64,000 nucleotides of DNA from Symbiodinium natans (GCA_905221605.1 CAJNDS010000180.1:685001-749000), one strand, 5' to 3'; positions 19,221 through 30,454 are shown, counted from the stretch's first letter. The notes: a model not told the origin generated them from the letters alone. Made by a program: numbers and translations.

Positions 19221-21118
19221 ATTCAACTACATTCAGGTGTCAAGTGAGGCACGCAGCATATATGGTGTGGATCATCGCTGGCTTAGACATTTCCAAAGCT
19301 TTTCTGACGGCGCCGATGAATAGGGCGCAAAGAGAAGGGCGTTTGGTGGTGGTGCAGCCCCCAAGGGCGGCGGTGAAATTGGGTCTTTGCACAAAGGAGG
19401 AGCGGTGGATTGTGAGAAAGGCCTTGTACGGTTTGGCCGAAAGTCCTGCAGCATGGGTGGAGTGGCGAGACCAACGTCTTCAAGGTATGTCTTGGGTGTC
19501 AAAGGATGGACAAGCAATGAGCTTTCAGAGGTCCAATGCAGACCCAAGTCTGTTCCTTATTATGGCACAAGAAAAGCCGGAAGGTGCAAGCAAGTTGGTA
19601 GGGACAATGGGTCTTTACGTGGATGATTTTTTGATGGCTGGGACTATGACAGTGCTCCGGGAGGCCTTGGAACAGATTAGGAAGGAGTGGAAAACTTCTG
19701 AACCCGAGTTCTGTGGTCCAGGCTGTGGTGATGGATTCCTGAAGTTTTTGGGTGTCCAAATCTGGTATCGAAATGGCAGCTTCTTTCTCAACCAGGAGGA
19801 CTTTGTGAGAGATTTGCTGAACCGACGAGGGTATCAGATCGATGAAACTGGAAAAGGGAGTAACCTGCCAATGGTGAAAGAAACTCCAGGTGAAGAAGAG
19901 GAGGTGGATATTCCTTCCTTGCGAGCGGCTCAAGGTGCCGTAGGGGAGTTCCTCTGGGTGGCAATCAAAACTCGACCTGATTTGGCGTTCTGCACGAGCC
20001 AGTTGTCTTTGTGGACATCCCGAAGGCCACGATTTGTGGTTAAAAAGGCTGAGGAAGTTTTCCGATACCTTGCTGCAACTCCAACGTTAGGCTTGACGTT
20101 CGGAGCAATCGCAACATGCGAAAAAGAAAGAAATGAGGTGTTGCGTTATGGACGAGGCGTTAAGGTGGTGGAGTCCTACGCGGATGCCAGCTTTGCAGCA
20201 GGTGAAAATGAAAAGAGCCACTCAGGAGCGGTGGTGGTGTGGGGTGACTGTCCAGTGATGTGGGCAACACAAAGACAATCAACGGTGGCTTTAAGTACAG
20301 CTGAAGCTGAATTACATGCGTCCATAGAGGGAGCAACGATGATTCAGTCGTGCACCCCTATAATTGCCGCTTTGGTTGGAACAGGTGAAGAATCGCTGCA
20401 AAAAGTGCTGTATACAGATTCGGTTTCAACGTGCTCGATCATTCAATATCCTGCTGGAAGCTGGAGAACAAGACACCTGAGAATTCGAGCAGCCGGTGTC
20501 AGGTCTCTGGTGGACCGTGGTTATATGGTGATAGCGCACCTTCGCGGTGAGTATATGATCGCTGACCTGTTGACTAAGTTAATGAGTGGACAGGTGTACG
20601 CAAAGCAAAAGGCACTTTGGGGTCTCAGACTGTTGGTTCAAGGAACTGACTTGAAAAAAGCCTCGCTTGCAATGGCGGTCATGATGGTGGCTGCATCTCT
20701 GCAAGGGATGGCAACTGGTGGCGAAGAAGTGTCCACGGCTGGATTCTTTTGCTCAGAAGAAGGGGTGTGCAAGGTCGCCAACACGTCTACGGTGATGGTT
20801 CTGGCTCAAGGTATTGAAATGGTTGTCAACAATTCAGACCTTGTTGCGTATTTGGTGGCAGCAATTATACTCTGGGAACTGGCATGGTGCCTCTTTCGAC
20901 GGCTGTATAAATGGCTGTGGATCAAGAAAGCGGTGGTTATTCCTGCGAGTGCCACTTTGTATACAACAGTGGGTGGGAACTGTATGCACGCAAGCAGTGA
21001 CTGTGATGTTCTGCGATATTCACAGCCCAGGGCTAAGACGCTTTGTAAGCATTGCCTCAAGGATGGCTGGGTGGTGAATGCTGAGTTCCTTGGTGAGGAA
21101 CGGGCCGCTGGAACGTGA
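19127..21118 (+). CDS. Copia reverse transcriptase-RNase H with membrane/Cys tail (frame 2)
   Basis: The useful part begins around 19160. RT motifs include GLDISKAFLTAP (about 19285), KALYGLAESPAAW (about 19420) and the catalytic YVDDFL (19616-19633). The RNase H domain starts at SYADASF (about 20173), with STAEAEL (about 20295) and DSVS (about 20420) carrying the other acidic residues. Beyond RNase H are about 180 extra residues: a hydrophobic segment (LVAYLVAAIILWELAWCLF, about 20842-20900), a basic stretch, and a Cys/His cluster (CMHASSDC...LCKHC, about 20983-21055). Such tails are common in dinoflagellate copia elements as I recall them; their role is unknown. Confidence 0.88.
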   Translation: MCMWKLHFVNGATEYEGPRSLSRHSLYAPGLDSTTFRCQVRHAAYMVWIIAGLDISKAFLTAPMNRAQREGRLVVVQPPRAAVKLGLCTKEERWIVRKALYGLAESPAAWVEWRDQRLQGMSWVSKDGQAMSFQRSNADPSLFLIMAQEKPEGASKLVGTMGLYVDDFLMAGTMTVLREALEQIRKEWKTSEPEFCGPGCGDGFLKFLGVQIWYRNGSFFLNQEDFVRDLLNRRGYQIDETGKGSNLPMVKETPGEEEEVDIPSLRAAQGAVGEFLWVAIKTRPDLAFCTSQLSLWTSRRPRFVVKKAEEVFRYLAATPTLGLTFGAIATCEKERNEVLRYGRGVKVVESYADASFAAGENEKSHSGAVVVWGDCPVMWATQRQSTVALSTAEAELHASIEGATMIQSCTPIIAALVGTGEESLQKVLYTDSVSTCSIIQYPAGSWRTRHLRIRAAGVRSLVDRGYMVIAHLRGEYMIADLLTKLMSGQVYAKQKALWGLRLLVQGTDLKKASLAMAVMMVAASLQGMATGGEEVSTAGFFCSEEGVCKVANTSTVMVLAQGIEMVVNNSDLVAYLVAAIILWELAWCLFRRLYKWLWIKKAVVIPASATLYTTVGGNCMHASSDCDVLRYSQPRAKTLCKHCLKDGWVVNAEFLGEERAAGT

Positions 21119-21291
21119 ATTTTCCAAGTACGAGGTGAAGAAATCCTCAATGGTAAAGGATTCAGCCAATGAGCTGAAGGTTCGTCCTGGATGACGTTAA
21201 ACCATAATGTGCATTTCAAGCAGCTGGCTGCTGCCTAAATGGCGGTTTTTGGCCAAAGAACGGCATCTCCAATGTGTCCTAGGAAATCCTA

Positions 21292-21303
21292 GGACAGGGG
21301 GAG
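21292..21303 (+). promoter_or_regulatory. Polypurine tract
   Basis: GGACAGGGGGAG directly abuts the right LTR and would prime plus-strand DNA synthesis. Confidence 0.7.
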
Positions 21304-21524
21304 TGCGGAGCTGCAACTGGTATTGTAGAAAAGAGTTGGTGATGGGAGTTGAAGGGGTCAATGAACCCGGATATTTTTGGCTCAAGAAACGTGGGCAATG
21401 CGCCCTACGGAAAAGGTGTGTTTGGTTGTGCTTTGGGTTTTGTCTTCGGTTGTTCCAGGGGAATCAAGGGCTTCTGTTGGGGCTGACTGTTTTGTTCCCT
21501 GTCCTCCTTCGGTTGCCCCCCGTA
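21304..21524 (+). repeat. Right LTR, 221 bp
   Basis: Same sequence as 11619-11839, and followed by CCCTA (21525-21529), the right target duplication. Confidence 0.93.
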
Positions 21525-22055
21525 CCCTAAACCCTAAACCCTAACCACCCCCCCCCCCCCCCCCCCCCCGCCCAAGGCGGTCTTAGTTCTCAAGTTGGTC
21601 GCCGAGGGAAAAGTCCAGCTCCCTGGCCTTCAACAGCTGAGTCGCGTTCAACTGGGGAATCATTTTGCCCATCTGCCCGATTTACAGATATACATACACA
21701 TGCATATACACATACATATACATATACATATACATATGTATATATATATATGTATATCTATATGTATATGTATATGTATATGTAAATGATGTAAATGATG
21801 TAAATGATGTAAATGATGTAAATGGAAGAGAGGAGGAGGGGCGAAAAGCTACCGGGCAGCACGAAGCCAACTGGCAATTAGTTCGTCCATGCCAGCCTGT
21901 TGCCGTACAGCGCCAGGAACCTACAGGCCCTATACTATGATTACGGGATGTGGAACATGGCTTCGCCGTTTGTGTGTCAGACGTTGTGACGACAAACACA
22001 CAGGCACACACACACACACACATCTGTCTTGGAGCCATTAGACCCCAAAAGGGTG
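21525..22055. repeat. Telomere-like remnant, poly-C run and microsatellites
   Basis: Three CCCTAAA-like units are followed by a poly-C tract (about 21547-21569). Then come an ATACAT-type microsatellite (about 21683-21783), five GTAAATGAT units (about 21784-21823) and a CACACA run (about 22005-22022). No gene is supported in between. Confidence 0.8.
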
Positions 22056-22559
22056 ATGAAAGTAGATGCCGAGACTGCACTCATGCGCGGAGCTTTGAGA
22101 TTTGCCCTGTGGGCCTATGCCTGGCAAGGAGGCGCTAGTGCGCTGAGCTGGCAGGACTGTGGGCTGCTTGCAGATGAGAGGGGGCTTGAGCTTCTGGAGT
22201 ATCACCATGAGCCGGATCCGATTGTGCTGGGCCAACCCTACAGCATCACCAGGCGCTTCCGTTCTCTTCTCGACCGCCCCATCCGCAATCTCACAGAGAA
22301 GTTCCAGGCCTACAATCGAAGCGGTGAAGCCTGGTCTCCAACCTTCGCGGCCGGGCCCTTCTCACGATGCGGGGACCAGCAATTCCAGACAAAATGCCCT
22401 TTGGAGCCCAAGGCGGAGTTCTCGTTCCACGAGCGCCACCCTACCACCCATGCTCAGCTCGGCGAGCACCGGGCCGTGGAGCACTACTTTGCTGATGGTG
22501 CCTTTGTGGGCTGCGCGGTCGTCGTCTACCGCTACGTGCCCGGCATTGTGCTCGCATAG
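22056..22559 (+). CDS. Probable ML-domain (NPC2/MD-2-like lipid-binding) protein, possibly only the 3' exon
   Basis: The ATG at 22056 opens a GC-rich frame of 167 residues; the frame is open a little further upstream from a TTG at 22029. The C-terminal two thirds read like an ML domain: DPIVLGQPYSITRRF, a spaced Cys pair (GPFSRCGDQQFQTKCPLEP), LGEHRAVEHYF and GAFVGCAVVVYRY, with cysteines where the family has its disulfides. ML proteins bind lipids in the lumen or outside the cell. No signal peptide is visible at this ATG, so the true start may lie in an upstream exon beyond the microsatellites. The call rests on motif memory; an unknown protein is the alternative. Confidence 0.45.
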   Translation: MKVDAETALMRGALRFALWAYAWQGGASALSWQDCGLLADERGLELLEYHHEPDPIVLGQPYSITRRFRSLLDRPIRNLTEKFQAYNRSGEAWSPTFAAGPFSRCGDQQFQTKCPLEPKAEFSFHERHPTTHAQLGEHRAVEHYFADGAFVGCAVVVYRYVPGIVLA

Positions 22560-23060
22560 GCAGCTATGCCGTTTGGTTGGGGCAGCCAGCCTGGTCGAAC
22601 TCAAAGGGTGCGGCTGCCAAACAGTGTACATACCAGCACCCATCTTCTTCAAGCCGAGATAGGGGGGGTTGACGCTCTACGCTTGTGTTTGAAAAGGCTC
22701 ATGCACAGTGAGTCCGTGAGCATCTACGGTACCGCACGAGTATAATGTAACTGTTGCGAGGCATGCCAGGTGGGTTTCGTATGACCTCAGGATTCAGCCT
22801 TCTTGTGTTGTGTCCTAATCCTGAATTTAGGTGTGGCTAGCATGAAAGTGCCCTCTGTTTGCCCCAATGTGCCTGAACGTATTATTATTATTATTATGAT
22901 TATTATTATTATTATTAATTACTTGCACAGTCTGCCGACATCCCTAAACCCTAAACCCTGAACCGTAAACCCTACATTTTGGTTATGTGCAGGCTGGACA
23001 AGCCTGCGGCCACGTACGTGGATGGCGTCCTTCAGCGCTTGAGCCTCGTCTGCAAACTCG

Positions 23061-23118
23061 GTTTAGGGTTTAGGGTTAGGGTTTAGGGTTTAGGGTTTAG
23101 GGTTTAGGGTTTAGGGTT
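23061..23118. repeat. Interstitial telomere-like array (TTTAGGG)n
   Basis: About eight units. Confidence 0.88.
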
Positions 23119-24280
23119 CTCTACATCACAGCTCCTTCCTGGATACCCAAAATGTCAGGCTCCATAAGATCATGAAGGGGATATAATCGAAAGAGGACTG
23201 CCTCCTTGCCTCCAGAACCGCGTTTGAAGAGGCGACGCCCTGCGCGAAGCTCTGGGGAGCGATGACGATTAGTGCTGGGAAGGGAATCCTCCTCGCAAGC
23301 AACCGAGGCAAAGAACGTGAGCCCTGGACCATTTTGTTCTCGCCACTTTAGTCGCTGCATGGTGTTTCACCTTGTCGAATATCTGCTAAGACTACCCCCC
23401 TCCTCACATAGTGGACCGAGAGCGGGCAGTGCTGTAGCAGCTGCCGACACACTGCTATCGGAGGACCTTGGGCTTTGTTTGCCTCGCTTGGCTTGGCGGA
23501 GCGTGAGCGATCTAACCCCAAAACCCTTTTGCAGCAACCTTAAACCCTAAACCCTCCTATAACCCTAAACCAGCGTTGCTTCCCCAGCCCTAAATTCCTG
23601 AAGCCCGACGAAGCGCCTACATAAACCCTAAACCCTAAACCCTATACCCTATACCCTATACCCTATAAACCCTAAATCTACAGTCACAGGAATGGCACCT
23701 CCATGGTGGGACTGTTCGGGCAGGAGGCAGCGCAAGTCACCGTGGGCCATCTCCTGCGTGCCTCGTTACCTTGGGATTAGGGTTTAGGGTTTAGGGTTCA
23801 GAGGTCCGTGTTAAAAAAAGGGTTTAGGGTTATTTAGGGTTTAGGGTTCAGGGTTGGAGCATGCAACAAGTAGTCGGAACGAAAGACTGACACCCACCTC
23901 CATCTTGAATCTGGCTAGTCCTCAAGCCCAGTTGCAAAAAAGGGTTGAGGGCTTCCGGGCGAAGTGGCAAGCCTGCTGCAAAAAGCAGCGTTGAGGATTT
24001 CAGGGCTCATGTGCGTCTTGTCTGCGCTCTCTCATCACCAGCATTTGGCCGATGTTGGCTGCTGTCCACATGGGTGGTCGTCAACATCATGGACCCTTTC
24101 TGGATCCCTACTACAATACGGCACCTAGTATTTCCAAAAGGGATCAGAATTTCGACAACCCCCCACATGCTCAGAGCAGAAGCCTTAAAGACCCCGATTC
24201 CAAGGCATGCAGAGTGGCCTCAATGATTTTGACGTCCCGGACTTTGACAAGGCAGCATCCTGGCTCCCGAAACCCTAAAC

Positions 24281-24373
24281 TTGGGATGTTCCCCCTTACA
24301 CTGACAGTCCTTAATAGGGAATTATAATAGGGGGTACTATTGAGGACCGTTAGCATAAGGGGGAGCATCCCAA
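24281..24373 (+). mobile_element. Family J inverted-repeat element
   Basis: A 93-bp element with inverted ends TTGGGATGTTCCCCCTTA and TAAGGGGGAGCATCCCAA. It is flanked on both sides by CCCTAAAC-type sequence. A second copy is at 31239-31337. Confidence 0.75.
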
Positions 24374-25199
24374 CCCTAAACCCTAAACCCTCTTGTGTTG
24401 CCTCAGCTCCCTACAGGTGGCTCTCACAGATGAAGCCTCCGCCCATGTGCTCAGCTACTCTCCAAGATGTGTCAAACATTTTGGAGAGGGTTTCCAGAAA
24501 CGAGCGTCCCCCTTCATGGGTCTAGGGTTTAGGATTTAGGGTTTAGGGCGCAGGGTCTAGGGTTTATAGGGTTTAGGGATGTTTAGGGTCTGAAGGTAGA
24601 AGAATCACCTCGTCACAGGGCCCCCCCCACCGGCCTCGAGTTTTCGGAGCCTGCCCTCGCCCATTTCAGCCCAAAACCCTGAACCCTAAACCCTAAAACC
24701 CTAAACCCTAAACCCTAAACCTTCAGCACAGTGGAAGGCCCTCCTTCAGCATGGCGACACGCTGCATAGCCCCATGGAGTTCTTGCAGCTCGGCGCGGCT
24801 TTGGAGAAGGGCTTAGGGTTTAGGGTTTAGGGTTTAAGATGCAGAGTGAAGACGTTCAGCCATGCGATGCCTACACATGGGGTGGTCACTGTGCAGAAAG
24901 ATACTAGTTGAACCCCTTCAAGGAGACGATGGCACTATTGTGGCTGATGTTGTTGTCATGCATGCCGCATCAGAACTTGTCCTTGCCATGCCTTGTCTGT
25001 CTGACACTCGCCTGCTGCGAAAATTTTCAGGGCTTGAATGCCGCTTGAGGATCCACTCCTAAACTTCACACATGTAAGGCCACAGCTGACGGCCCAGCAA
25101 AGCACAAGTGCGTACAAGGTATAGGGGACAATCTCGACATACAGTCCCTCTTAAAGCAGCGTTGCTTGAGAGGAACCGCGTAGGCGGTGCTTTCCCCTC

Positions 25200-25201
25200 A
25201 G
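25200..25201 (+). promoter_or_regulatory. Candidate spliced-leader trans-splice acceptor (AG)
   Basis: A pyrimidine run CTTTCCCCTCAG ends 14 bases before the chosen ATG at 25216. In dinoflagellates mRNAs receive a spliced leader at such an AG. Here it would leave a very short 5' UTR. This is inference from position and composition. Confidence 0.35.
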
Positions 25202-25215
25202 CAAGTTCCGTAGCA

Positions 25216-28200
25216 ATGAAGTTGACGCTGTTCCACGCGCTGTTGACCTTGGCAGCCGCAGGGAAGTTCCACACTCGTCGGACGATTCTCAGTGTGGACA
25301 CATCTGTCTCGGTCAACGAGAGCAACGTCGCCCAAGCCTGGCTCCACGCCCCAGGCAACCTCCCGAAGTGCCATGAGAAGAAGGTTGTGGGCTCCAGTGA
25401 TGACAAGTTCCTGCAGTGCCCGAAAGAATGCCCAATCTATGCCGATGACCGTGCGGATGGCACTGACTGCAACTTCGAGTGCGTGGAAGCAACTCCGAAG
25501 GCGTGCACGGCCGTGAACGCCAAAGAGCCTGTCCCTGACAAGGAGCGGGGCATTTGCCGAGCTTGCATTATCTATGGCTGTAAGGCCTGCACCAGCGAGG
25601 GCCAGGACACCTGTGCTGTCTGTGAGTCGGGCTTCAAGTTGAACGCGGCTGGCAAGTGTGACAGTACAAACACGTACTACTGGTACGCACTCTTTGCTGT
25701 GCTTGGAGTTGTGGCGCTCTTCATCGTCGGCTGGGTTGTTGACATCGCTCGCCGCCCGATTGTCAATGCTCAGGGCCTCAAGGGTGCGCTTGATGCTCGG
25801 TCGCGCTCCAAGGTACACATGCCGAAACAGTCCGGCTCTGACGCAGGACGAGATCTTTACCCTTTGCACACCAACCTCCTGAAGACGCCGGTGGCCGGCA
25901 TTGGTGTGCAGCTCCACTTCAACTTCCAGTTCTTCCTTATCGTTTGGTCGTTGGCTATCGGTTTGGCGTGGCTGATTCTTGCCCTCTCCGTGGACGATGC
26001 GCTACTCATCCTCGGCACTCGTCGCGCCAAGACAGCTCGACAGAACTGCATCCTTGTGGCCTGGGGCTTCGAGACGCAGCAGCGCCTGATGTGGACCAAG
26101 ATCGACTTTGTGGCGTGTGCATACCTACTCACCTTCTTGGGCTGCTTGGCCTTTGGCGTGCGTCAGCTGCGTATCTTCCAGAAGGTGGACATGCAGAACT
26201 CCACGCACAAAGATTACGCTGCCCGGGTGAGGAACCTCCCATTAATGGATGGAACGGAGCCTGTGGAGGAGGAGCTGAAGAAACGCATCGAGGATACCAC
26301 TGGTCAAAAGGTCGTGGGCGTCTCTGTGTGTTGGGATTTTCAAGAGCATGAGGACGAGCTTATGGAACTCATTGAGAGTAAGCTTGTTGAGAAGGAGGAG
26401 ATGCTGCACCCCCCGGCCAGTCAGGAGGAGCACCCCGAGCCAGAGAGCTTCTTCGCCCGAATGGAGCGCTCGATGCTGGCAGCTGATGCAGAGAAGGTCG
26501 TGGCCAAAGGCGAGATGACTGAGGAGGAGCAGGAGCATGCGAAGAAGGATGCTGCTGCGCACCCAGAGGAGGAGCACGTGGAAGAATGCAAGGAGGTTGA
26601 CATCGTGGGCATCCTGAAAAGCATCAAGACGTGCCCCGACGCCTATGCGATTTTCGAGACAGAAGCTGCTCGTGATGCTGCGGTCGAGGCTGTCCACGGC
26701 GGAGGCATCGAGTTTGCGGGAAACACCATTACCTTGAACGCCTCCCGCGTGGAGCCGCAGACAGTGAACTGGCGGAACTGTGCCAACACAGACCTGATGG
26801 TAAAGGCCAAGCGCATCGGCTTTGGCTTCCTGATCATGCTTGCAGGTCTCACATTGTGGGTGGTGGCTTTCTACTTGCCCTATGCCTGGTTCACCTTGAC
26901 GTTCAACTATTCATATGGGCAGGAACCAGGCTTCGTGGCAGGGATGACTTTCTCCATGGTTGTTGTGGCTGGGAATGCCTTGATGTACCTGGTCTGCAGT
27001 GAAGTCGCAGATCGCACGCGCTTCATCTATGTGGATGACCGGGAGGTGTGCTACATGTTGCTCTACTGCTTCGCGTGTGTGTTCAACGTGGCGCTGGACC
27101 TGATCACCACTTACATGGTGGCATACCGTATCAACGTGGGCTTGCGCATGAAGACCTACGACGGCACCCTCCTGGAGAACCTCCAGCACTTCTCCGACCG
27201 TTTCGAGTCCTATGCCATGCAGCGCCTGCTTGCGAATAACCTTTACGCCTACGCCTTCCCTGCCACGTTCCTCATCCCTTTCTTGATCGAGCCAGTCGCC
27301 ACCATCTATGCTCCTTACAAGATGATGCTGGCCATTGTGCGGACACAGCCGTGCATGAAAGGCTTCATGGCCGAGCGCTTGTTGGGAAGTCTGGTCTTTG
27401 ACCTCTCCCGCTACGCCGATCTCATGTTGGATGTTATGATTGCTGTGCTGATTTTCTTCTTCCCCGGTGGCTTCAACATTCAGATGTTTGTTGGCCTTGC
27501 CGGTTCGCACTTGTACCTATATCCCCCTTGGGAATCATTTTTTATTTGGGTTTATAAAAAAGCCAAGAGGATATTCCACATATTATTTATGAAGGTTCTA
27601 AGGGGAGTATAGGTACATCTACTTCTTCGACCACTACCGCGTCCTGCGATCCATCCAGAGCTGCAACTACGCAGACAAGATGGTTGATTGGTGGTCTCAG
27701 TGGATGATGTGCATTCCCTGTGCCTTCATGCTGGCTTGTGTGGTGTTCAAGGCCAACTGCCAGGCAGGCTACCCGTGCGTGGACGGTGACACCATGATCA
27801 TTGCCTGCGTGGTTGCATTTTTTGGCCACATCGTACTACACACACTTGCGCTCAAGTTTGTTGTGCCAAAGCTCGGCCTCTTTGGGGAGTCGGATGGCGC
27901 AGAGACCAACACCTACCAAGATTGCTCCAAGCGCATCCCATGCTCTTGGTTCACTGCAAATCCGGTATACTGCCTGCGCTCACAGTACATCTACAAGCAC
28001 AGTCCCCCCTGCACTTTCTGCCTGCCAGGAAAGGAGCACCTCCTGGAAGTGAACGAGGATATCGGCCTCTACTTCAACGATGCCCCGGCCAAGGAGGAGG
28101 ATTACGATGCGCCGCACGTGGATGTTGAGGCTGTGAAAGCAAACCTCCAGGATCTCCGCGGCAAGGCATCAGAAAGCTTCGAGCAGCTCAGGGGAAAGGC

Positions 28201-28510
28201 CAGCGGGCAGTTGGAGGAACTGCGAGGCAAGGCATCGGGACACTTCGAGGAGCTGAACAAGCAGATGTCTGGGCACTTTGAGGATTTGCAGGGCAAGATG
28301 TCCGGGATGTCTGCCGGCATGTCCAGCACACTAGGAGACATGCAAGGCAAGATGTCCGGAATGTCAGCTGGAATGTCCAGCACCTTCGAAAATTTGCACG
28401 GCAAGATGTCCGGCTCCTGGTTCGCGAGCAAGAAGGAGGAGACTGATGCTGCTGGTGAGACCGGCGAGACCGGCCAGAGCGGAGAGAGCGGCGAGAGTAG
28501 CAGCAAGTGA
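25216..28510 (+). CDS. OSCA/CSC1/TMEM63-family (DUF221) membrane channel, two exons joined across an introner
   Basis: Exons 25216-27512 and 27613-28510 join in frame to 1064 residues. I chose the ATG at 25216 because it opens a signal peptide (MKLTLFHALLTLAAAG); the frame is open upstream only from a GTG. A Cys-rich lumenal region (about 60-150; CRAC, GCKAC, CAVC) leads to a first membrane segment (about 153-175). The DUF221 core follows, with two more segments, the conserved KDYAARVRNLP and a long cytosolic loop (about 345-515). At least seven further segments follow (from about 535 to 850), including SHLYIYFFDHYR across the splice junction. Family members are mechanosensitive or osmosensitive cation channels. 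The tail (about 938-1030) has 11-residue repeats of the LRGKASGHFEE/MQGKMSGMSAG type and a final GETGE-rich stretch. Without splicing the protein would stop at 27612. Confidence 0.85.
27513..27612 (+). mobile_element. Family A introner: 100-bp GT-AG intron with terminal inverted repeats
   Basis: The intron starts GTACCTATATCCCCC and ends AAGGGGAGTATAG, and exon 2 resumes with GTAC. The first four bases therefore equal the first four of the next exon, a target duplication. The remaining 96 bp have inverted ends CTATATCCCCCTT and AAGGGGAGTATAG. It is AT-rich against a GC-rich exon background. Removal restores the reading frame and the family motif at the join. Related copies are at 42962-43059 and 40720-40817. 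Confidence 0.9.
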
Positions 28511-29937
28511 GAATCCGTTGAGGGCGAAGCCTGCTAGTAACCATCCAGTTTTACCAGGACCTTGAACCAAGAGCCTCGCCCGCGTGCGCTCGTGTGAAAG
28601 TCAAAACGGCTGAAAGCCTCAGTCTCTTGATCGCGTGTGTCCAGATGTTGGGACCCTCAAAATAAAACAGGAGCCCAAAGAATTGCCCAACTTTGTCCCC
28701 CCTTGTGTTGCATACTCCCTCGAATACCCTATATGAGGCGCAATAGACAAAGTCCCTTGTTCAAGAGGCCCCTCGAATATCCGAAATCCAGGCATGGGGC
28801 GGCCAAGCAGAGTCCGGTCTTCCTTTGCAACCCGGGCAATTGCACGAGCTACACCAGAATCTCGAGTGAAATGGCGGGGGGGGGGGGGGGTGGCCAACGT
28901 TGGCCCAAGCGTTCATTGCATTCCTTTTTTGACCGAACCCTGCAAAGCACGAAATGCGCGTGAAGTGTCTGCGATGTGCCGAAGTGGCGAAGATGTTGCA
29001 TTCGGGAGTTCGTGTGTGGAGCACTTTTCATCTACCTTGCTCCTAAACCCTAATAAACCTAATCCTCTGACCTCTTTAAGGCACCAACTACATTTTGGCT
29101 GGCTTTGTGGCGTTGGGTGCCGCTGGTGGGGAAACTGCTGACTGGTCTGCGCTGGACCAGAGCCAGATCTTCCCCAAGCCTGCACCGGGTCCGAATTATT
29201 GGTTAGGGTTTAGGGTTTAGGGTTTAGGGCCTAGGGTTTAGGGTTTAGGTATTCACGACAACGTGAGATCAGACGCATTGGTATCGCAGAACTTGGTACA
29301 ATAGTTAGTTATACTAGGACCCAGAGTAGATAAACCTCTGTAGACGGAAAAAAGGGTACCCTTGTTGTTCTTACGCTTATTAGGTCCCTACACCCTAAAC
29401 CCTAAACCCTAGTATAGGGACTAAAAGGATCCAATGGCACTTCAATCAGGGTCTGCGTCGACTCCCGATGTCTGCAGGTCGGCGCGAAGTATCAGCACTG
29501 TACCTTTGCAGACAAGGGACAGCTGAACAAGAGCCTGACCATCGCAGGCCTCGGGTGTGGTGAGGCATTCAGGGTTTAGGGGTAAACAGGTTTAGGGGTA
29601 AACGGGTTTCGGGGTAAACGGGTTTAGGGTTTAGGTTTTAGGGTAAACGGGTGCAGGGTGTAGGGATGACTTCTCTCCAAAATGCATCCCATCATTGATG
29701 GGTTCAGCAATGCTGGTTCCCATTCCATGACAGGGAGGTTTCTGAGAGGAGCGGAGTGAGCAGGAGAAAGTAGGTTCTGAAACCCTAAACCCTAAACCCA
29801 AAACCGTAAACCCTAAACCCTAAATGCATGTCGCGGCATCCTTGCCGTCAGGCGCCTCGGGCGGTATTTTCCGACACACGCGCGTGGCATCCCAGGATGC
29901 GTCCATCCTTGGCTGGACCCAGCAACAGACTAGGGTT

Positions 29938-30049
29938 TAGGGTTTAGGGTTTAGGGTTTAGGGTTTAGGGTTTAGGGTTTAGGGTTTAGGGTTTAGGGTT
30001 TAGGGTTTAGGGTTTAGGGTTTAGGGTTTAGGGTTTAGGGTTTAGGGTT
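29938..30049. repeat. Interstitial telomere-like array (TTTAGGG)n
   Basis: Sixteen perfect TTTAGGG units. Confidence 0.95.
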
Positions 30050-30454
30050 CGGAAGGGTGCGCTGTGAGGCCTGCGTTTTCGACATGCTTCTTCTCAAATG
30101 AGCCGGGTTGTCGTGCAGAGGCTGTATACTCAACCTTTGACTGGTTAATTCGTTAGCCTACTAAATGGTTAGGCTTATAGGGTTTGCTTTGAGTTTTGCC
30201 TGAGGGATTAGGATTGAATGAGTTCAAGCTGGCCTGCTGCTTACTGCCGAAGGTGCTTGTTATTTTATGTTTCTCCCCGCCTGTCGGATGTCTACTTTGA
30301 AGAGCCCTAAAAACCCTAAACCCTAGAAATCCTAAGCTTACAACTAAAGTCATTCTTTGGGATGTTCCAGCTTATTTTGGTGAGAACATCCCAAAAAGTC
30401 AGTGTGGTATCAGAGGCTGCCCGGGAGGGGAAACCTGTCAGTGAGCTTGGAGGT

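Larger units (their letters stand above)
11619..21524 (+). mobile_element. Complete Ty1/copia LTR retrotransposon, dinoflagellate type
   Basis: Two identical 221-bp LTRs flank a ~9.5-kb interior with a tRNA-iMet-type primer binding site, gag, duplicated protease, DNA-methyltransferase-like domain, integrase, 2OG-oxygenase-like domain, reverse transcriptase, RNase H and a C-terminal membrane/Cys tail. Integrase precedes RT, which is the copia order. LTR identity implies recent insertion, yet the coding region needs three frame changes (near 12800, 15785 and 19160). Gene content and motifs resemble copia elements of Symbiodiniaceae, by recall of the family and not by search. Confidence 0.92.
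22560..25199. other. Gene-poor mosaic between the ML-like gene and the channel gene
   Basis: Contains an ATT microsatellite (22879-22920), several telomere-like arrays, a family J element and exon-like scraps (about 23120-23540, 23960-24270, 24400-24520, 24840-25050). No scrap carries a recognisable domain. Confidence 0.5.

Noticed and set aside
27680..28510. Separate gene starting with ATG at 27680
   Set aside because: The same frame extends to 27613 and continues the channel protein after removal of the 100-bp intron.
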